A DNA stretch of 29,967 nt from Pseudomonadota bacterium (lineage in GTDB: Bacteria > Pseudomonadota > Alphaproteobacteria > Rhizobiales > Devosiaceae), in the NCBI GenBank assembly GCA_023430705.1, contig JAEYZJ010000328.1:1-29967 (forward strand). The letters are read 5' to 3'. A program made the position numbers and the translations under genes. Below, piece after piece: positions 27,399 through 29,967 of the stretch; position 1 is the stretch's first letter; each line of letters starts with the position of its first letter. Below the pieces are notes generated by a model. The model saw only the letters and a list, made by a program, of their open reading frames with translations, was not told the DNA's origin and searched no databases.

Positions 27399-28352
27399 AT
27401 GGCGCGCGCACCGGTTGCCGTTCTCGGCATCTTCGTGGCGGACCTCGCCTTCCGCGCCCCGCGCCTGCCGCTGATGGGCGAGACCATCCTCGGCCAGGGC
27501 TTCCGGGACGGGCCTGGCGGCAAGGGCTCCAACCAGGCCATCGCCGCAGCGCGCGCCGGCGGCGATGCCCGCATCATCACCCGCATCGGGCGGGATACGT
27601 TCGGCGGCATGGCGCAGCAGGCCTGGGCCGCCGACGGCATCGACACCTCGGCGGTCGTCATCGACGAGGACGCCCCCACGGGGGCGGCCTTCATCTTCGT
27701 GTCCACCCAGACCGGCGACAACGCCATCATCGTCGAAAGCGGCGCCGCGGCGAACCTCTCCCCCGCCGATGTTGCTGCCGCCGGGAGCGTCATCGCCTCC
27801 TCCCGGGTGCTGGTCACCCAGTTCGAGCAGCCGGTCGAAACCGCCATCGCCGCGCTCACCCTCGCGCGGCGCCATGGCGTCACCACCATCCTCAACCCCG
27901 CTCCCGCCGTCGCGGTGGACGACTCGATCTATGCGCTCTGCGACTATGTCACGCCCAACGAGACCGAGGCTGCGACGCTGACCGGGCTCGGGGTCGAGAC
28001 GGTCGACGACGCGCTGGCGGCCGCGAGGGAGTTCGTGCGCCGCGGCGCGCGGAACGCCCTCATCACCCTCGGCGACAAGGGGGCGGTGCTGCATGGGGCC
28101 GCCGGCACGCACGTGGTCCCGGCTTTCAAAGTCGCCAGGGTGGTCGAGACCACCGGCGCGGGCGACGCGTTCAACGGCGGCTTCGCCGTGGCGCTGGCGG
28201 AAGGCCGTTCACCGGCCGAGGCCATCCGCTTCGGTTGCGCCACCGCGGCGATCTCCGTCCAGCGCCCGGGCACGGCGCCCTCCATGCCGACCCGCGCCGA
28301 GATCGACGCCCTCCTCGCCGGCAGCGAGTTCGTTGCTTCTCCCGGCGATTAA
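27399..28352 (+). CDS. rbsK: ribokinase-like PfkB carbohydrate kinase
   Basis: Ribokinase phosphorylates ribose to ribose-5-phosphate, which would let ribose freed by the nucleoside hydrolase enter the pentose phosphate pathway. The 317 residues have GGKGSNQA (40-47), NPAPA (167-171), PNETE (187-191) and the anion-hole/catalytic motif ETTGAGDAFNGG (251-262) with D257 as base. The N-terminal substrate motif of E. coli RbsK (GSINAD) reads GIFVAD here: the aspartate is kept but the asparagine is lost. This hints at a different or relaxed sugar choice, for example another pentose or a nucleoside. A strong GGAGGAGA ribosome site precedes the ATG. Confidence 0.88.
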   Translation: MARAPVAVLGIFVADLAFRAPRLPLMGETILGQGFRDGPGGKGSNQAIAAARAGGDARIITRIGRDTFGGMAQQAWAADGIDTSAVVIDEDAPTGAAFIFVSTQTGDNAIIVESGAAANLSPADVAAAGSVIASSRVLVTQFEQPVETAIAALTLARRHGVTTILNPAPAVAVDDSIYALCDYVTPNETEAATLTGLGVETVDDALAAAREFVRRGARNALITLGDKGAVLHGAAGTHVVPAFKVARVVETTGAGDAFNGGFAVALAEGRSPAEAIRFGCATAAISVQRPGTAPSMPTRAEIDALLAGSEFVASPGD

Positions 28353-29419
28353 TGCATATTGCGGGCAATAAGCAATCAGCCGCCGCGCCCCGACCGGTGG
28401 CGGCGGCCACACCGGTGCCGGACATGCCCGCGAAACCGATCCCGCTCTACGAGACCATCTACGGCGTGCTGCGCCAGCACCTCGCCGAGCAACGCTTCGC
28501 CCCCGGGCTGGTGCTCGGGGAGGCGAACGTCGCGCGCGCCTTCCGGGCCAGCCGCATTCCTGCCGCCGCGGCATTGCGGCGCCTGCGCGACGAGGGCCTG
28601 ATCGTCGATTTCGGCGGGCGCGGCTATCTTGCCCGCGGCGATGCCCCGTCCGCGCCCCGGCTGCGGGTCGAACTGGCCGAGGCCGGGCTCGTCCTGCCGG
28701 CCGAACTCGAGACCGAGGCGGCGCCGCGCAACATCGGCGTCAAGCTCTACCCCCAGGTCGAGCACACCGTCGCGGCGAGCCTCGCCTACGGGCGTTTCAT
28801 CCTCAACGAATCCGCGCTGGCCGACCATCACGGCGTGAGCCGCACCGTCGCCCACGAAGTGCTGACGCGCCTCGCCCGCACCGGCATCATCGTGCAGGAG
28901 CCCAACCAGCGCTGGTATGCCGGCCCGCTCACCGCCGACTCGATCGGCGAGCACTACGAGATGCGCTGGGTGCTCGAACCGGTGGCGCTGCGCCAGGCCT
29001 ACCCGAGGTTCAGCGAGGCCGAGCTGCGCGAGCGCCGCGATCGCGTGGCGCGCGCCGAAGCGGGCGGCCGCAGCGTCGGCCGGCTCGAGCGGATCGAGCA
29101 GGACCTGCACGTCGACACGGTGGCGCGCTGCAACAATTCGCAGCTGCTGCAGGCGGTCCAGCGCAGCCAGCTGCTGCTGATCGCCACCCACGACACGTTC
29201 CGCCGCCACCGCACCAGCGAGGAACTCTCCACCATGCTGGCCGAGCACCGCGGCATCTATGACCACCTCCTGGCCGGCGACCTCGACGCCGCCTGCCGCG
29301 CCCTCGAAGCCCACCTCAGGCGCTCGATGATTCCCAACATCGACATGATCCGGCGGCTCGGCCCGATGCCCGACAACCTCAAGGTCCCCTACCTCGTCCC
29401 CGTCGGCAGAACCGGCTGA
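28352..29419 (+). CDS. GntR/FCD-family regulator with two winged-helix domains
   Basis: The 355-residue protein has two apparent DNA-binding winged helices. The first is about 30-94 (LYETIYGVLRQHL, then FRASRIPAAAALRRLRDEGL and a wing). The second is about 130-190 (LYPQVEHTVAAS, then HHGVSRTVAHEVLTRLARTGII and a wing). An all-helical FCD effector domain follows at about 195-345 (YEMRWVLEPVALRQA, DLHVDTVARCNN, AEHRGIYDHLLAGDLDAACRALEAHL). Ordinary FadR/FCD regulators have one winged helix and about 220-250 residues. The start is uncertain: ATG at 28352 overlaps the kinase stop (TAATG) but has no ribosome site. ATG at 28421 removes a low-complexity alanine/proline stretch and leaves the palindrome at 28353-28374 outside the gene. 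It may control the neighbouring genes. Confidence 0.85.
   Translation: MHIAGNKQSAAAPRPVAAATPVPDMPAKPIPLYETIYGVLRQHLAEQRFAPGLVLGEANVARAFRASRIPAAAALRRLRDEGLIVDFGGRGYLARGDAPSAPRLRVELAEAGLVLPAELETEAAPRNIGVKLYPQVEHTVAASLAYGRFILNESALADHHGVSRTVAHEVLTRLARTGIIVQEPNQRWYAGPLTADSIGEHYEMRWVLEPVALRQAYPRFSEAELRERRDRVARAEAGGRSVGRLERIEQDLHVDTVARCNNSQLLQAVQRSQLLLIATHDTFRRHRTSEELSTMLAEHRGIYDHLLAGDLDAACRALEAHLRRSMIPNIDMIRRLGPMPDNLKVPYLVPVGRTG
28353..28374. promoter_or_regulatory. 22-bp imperfect palindrome at the start of the GntR gene
   Basis: TGC-A-TATTGC (28353-28362) mirrors GCAATA-A-GCA (28365-28374) around GG; nine of eleven pairs match. It is AT-rich in GC-rich surroundings and is a good candidate operator for the adjacent GntR-type regulator. 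Confidence 0.45.
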
Positions 29420-29428
29420 CCGAAACAA

Positions 29429-29458
29429 AAACCCCGGCCTCTTGCGAGACCGGGGTTT
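29429..29458. terminator. bidirectional terminator between the GntR gene and tRNA-Pro
   Basis: AAACCCCGG (29429-29437) pairs with CCGGGGTTT (29450-29458), extended by CTC/GAG after one mismatch around a short loop. Read on the minus strand it ends in TTTTTGTTT, ideal for tRNA-Pro. On the plus strand it lies ten bases after the GntR stop and ends in TTTCG. Confidence 0.88.
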
Positions 29459-29462
29459 CGAT

Positions 29463-29539
29463 TGGTCGGAGTAGAGTGATTCGAACACTCGACCCCCTGC
29501 TCCCGAAGCAGGTGCGCTACCAGGCTGCGCTATACTCCG
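29463..29539 (-). tRNA. tRNA-Pro (anticodon CGG)
   Basis: The minus strand folds as a 77-base tRNA. The acceptor stem is CGGAGTA/TACTCCG, the D-arm contains AGCCTGGTAGC, the anticodon arm is CCTGC-TTCGGGA-GCAGG with anticodon CGG, the T-arm contains GTTCGAATC, and the 3' end ACCA is encoded. It reads the proline codon CCG. It has a good promoter about 75 bp upstream and a strong terminator just downstream. Confidence 0.97.
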
Positions 29540-29611
29540 CTGGATGAAGCCACCACCCGTGGTGCCGGAACGTCGGGACTGATCCGGCAGGTGTCAGCGT
29601 CTGCGAGGCGC

Positions 29612-29640
29612 GTTATAGACTCGCTCCCTTGCCGGTTCAA
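29612..29640 (-). promoter_or_regulatory. promoter of tRNA-Pro
   Basis: On the minus strand TTGAAC (29640-29635) and TATAAC (29617-29612) are spaced by exactly 17 bases, a near-consensus housekeeping promoter. The predicted transcript starts about 65 bases before the mature tRNA. Confidence 0.7.
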
Positions 29641-29668
29641 GCGCCTAACTGAGGCGTTTTCCGATTGG

Positions 29669-29697
29669 TTGCGTCGCCATGGTGAAGCGTGTAGGAA
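29669..29697 (+). promoter_or_regulatory. weak candidate promoter of tRNA-Gln
   Basis: TTGCGT (29669-29674) and TAGGAA (29692-29697) lie 17 bases apart, with the -10 ending nine bases before the tRNA. The -10 match is poor, so this rests mainly on position. Confidence 0.3.
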
Positions 29698-29706
29698 CGC
29701 GCCCGT

Positions 29707-29781
<75 letters not shown>

Positions 29782-29897
29782 GCTTCCCGGGCCCCCTTTC
29801 GCCGCAGCACGGCAGCCATGTTCGGCGGGGGCTTGCGGGGCCGGCGGGGTGGCGGCAGGGTGGGCAGTGGATGTCCTGTCCCTGGGGGGCCGGTTCG

Positions 29898-29967
29898 ATG
29901 AAGCGCCCGGCTGCGGTGGTCGCGAACAACTGGCACGTCATTTCGGCCGTCGAGGACGTGCCGGATG
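29898..29967 (+). CDS. possible start of a gene cut by the window end
   Basis: An ATG at 29898 opens a frame (MKRPAAVVANNWHVISAVEDVPD) that runs off the window. Most codons end in G or C, as in local genes, and a G6 run about ten bases upstream could serve as a ribosome site. With only 23 residues visible no family can be named. It may also be chance. Confidence 0.3.
   Translation, partial: MKRPAAVVANNWHVISAVEDVPD

Noticed and set aside
29642..29660. CGCCT/AGGCG hairpin followed by TTTT
   Set aside because: The stem has only five pairs and no gene ends before it; it lies between two divergent tRNA promoters and is more likely chance.

Overview
The window is a compact, GC-rich stretch of a bacterial chromosome. 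Gene content and order (gyrB-recF-dnaN-dnaA, rpsT, mutM, ubiE-ubiB, dut, a DUF2259-like secreted protein, a MoeB/ThiF protein) point to an alphaproteobacterium of the Hyphomicrobiales. A Devosia-like genus is my guess only. Nearly all genes start close to or overlap the previous one, and several use GTG or TTG starts.

Region 1 (67-9970) is housekeeping. On the minus strand lie dnaA, a small unknown ORF, dnaN, recF and gyrB (replication initiator, sliding clamp, repair, topoisomerase), preceded by rpsT and mutM. An 856-bp gene-free stretch (6867-7722) separates dnaA from rpsT. It holds a cluster of GANTC sites, a 16-bp AT-centred palindrome and a plus-strand hairpin with a T6 tail. It may be a dnaA control region and possibly replication-origin DNA, but I see no full DnaA-box array.

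Region 2 (9215-14121, plus strand) has ubiE and ubiB (ubiquinone), a putative lipoprotein, dut, the DUF2259-like protein and a MoeB-like adenylyltransferase that lacks both zinc CxxC pairs. It ends at a palindromic repeat between convergent genes.

Region 3 (14207-28352) looks like a nucleoside and nucleobase uptake and catabolism locus. A minus-strand operon runs amidohydrolase, nucleoside hydrolase, BMP/PnrA-type binding protein, ATPase and two permeases. Divergent from it run cytidine deaminase, a creatininase-family hydrolase and an adenine-deaminase-like protein. A perfect 14-bp LacI-type palindrome sits between the two start points. A lacI-family gene downstream is preceded by two related operator-like sites and followed by a DUF1355/GATase1-like protein, a small protein resembling the C-terminal domain of RarA/MgsA, and a ribokinase-like PfkB kinase. 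The proposed logic (inference): nucleosides are imported, the glycosidic bond is hydrolysed or the base deaminated, the sugar is phosphorylated, and one LacI-type sensor controls both arms.

Region 4 (28352-29967) has an unusual GntR/FCD regulator with two apparent winged-helix domains, a shared bidirectional terminator, tRNA-Pro(CGG) on the minus strand, tRNA-Gln(TTG) on the plus strand, and perhaps the start of another gene at the window edge. I saw no CRISPR array, insertion sequence or prophage gene.
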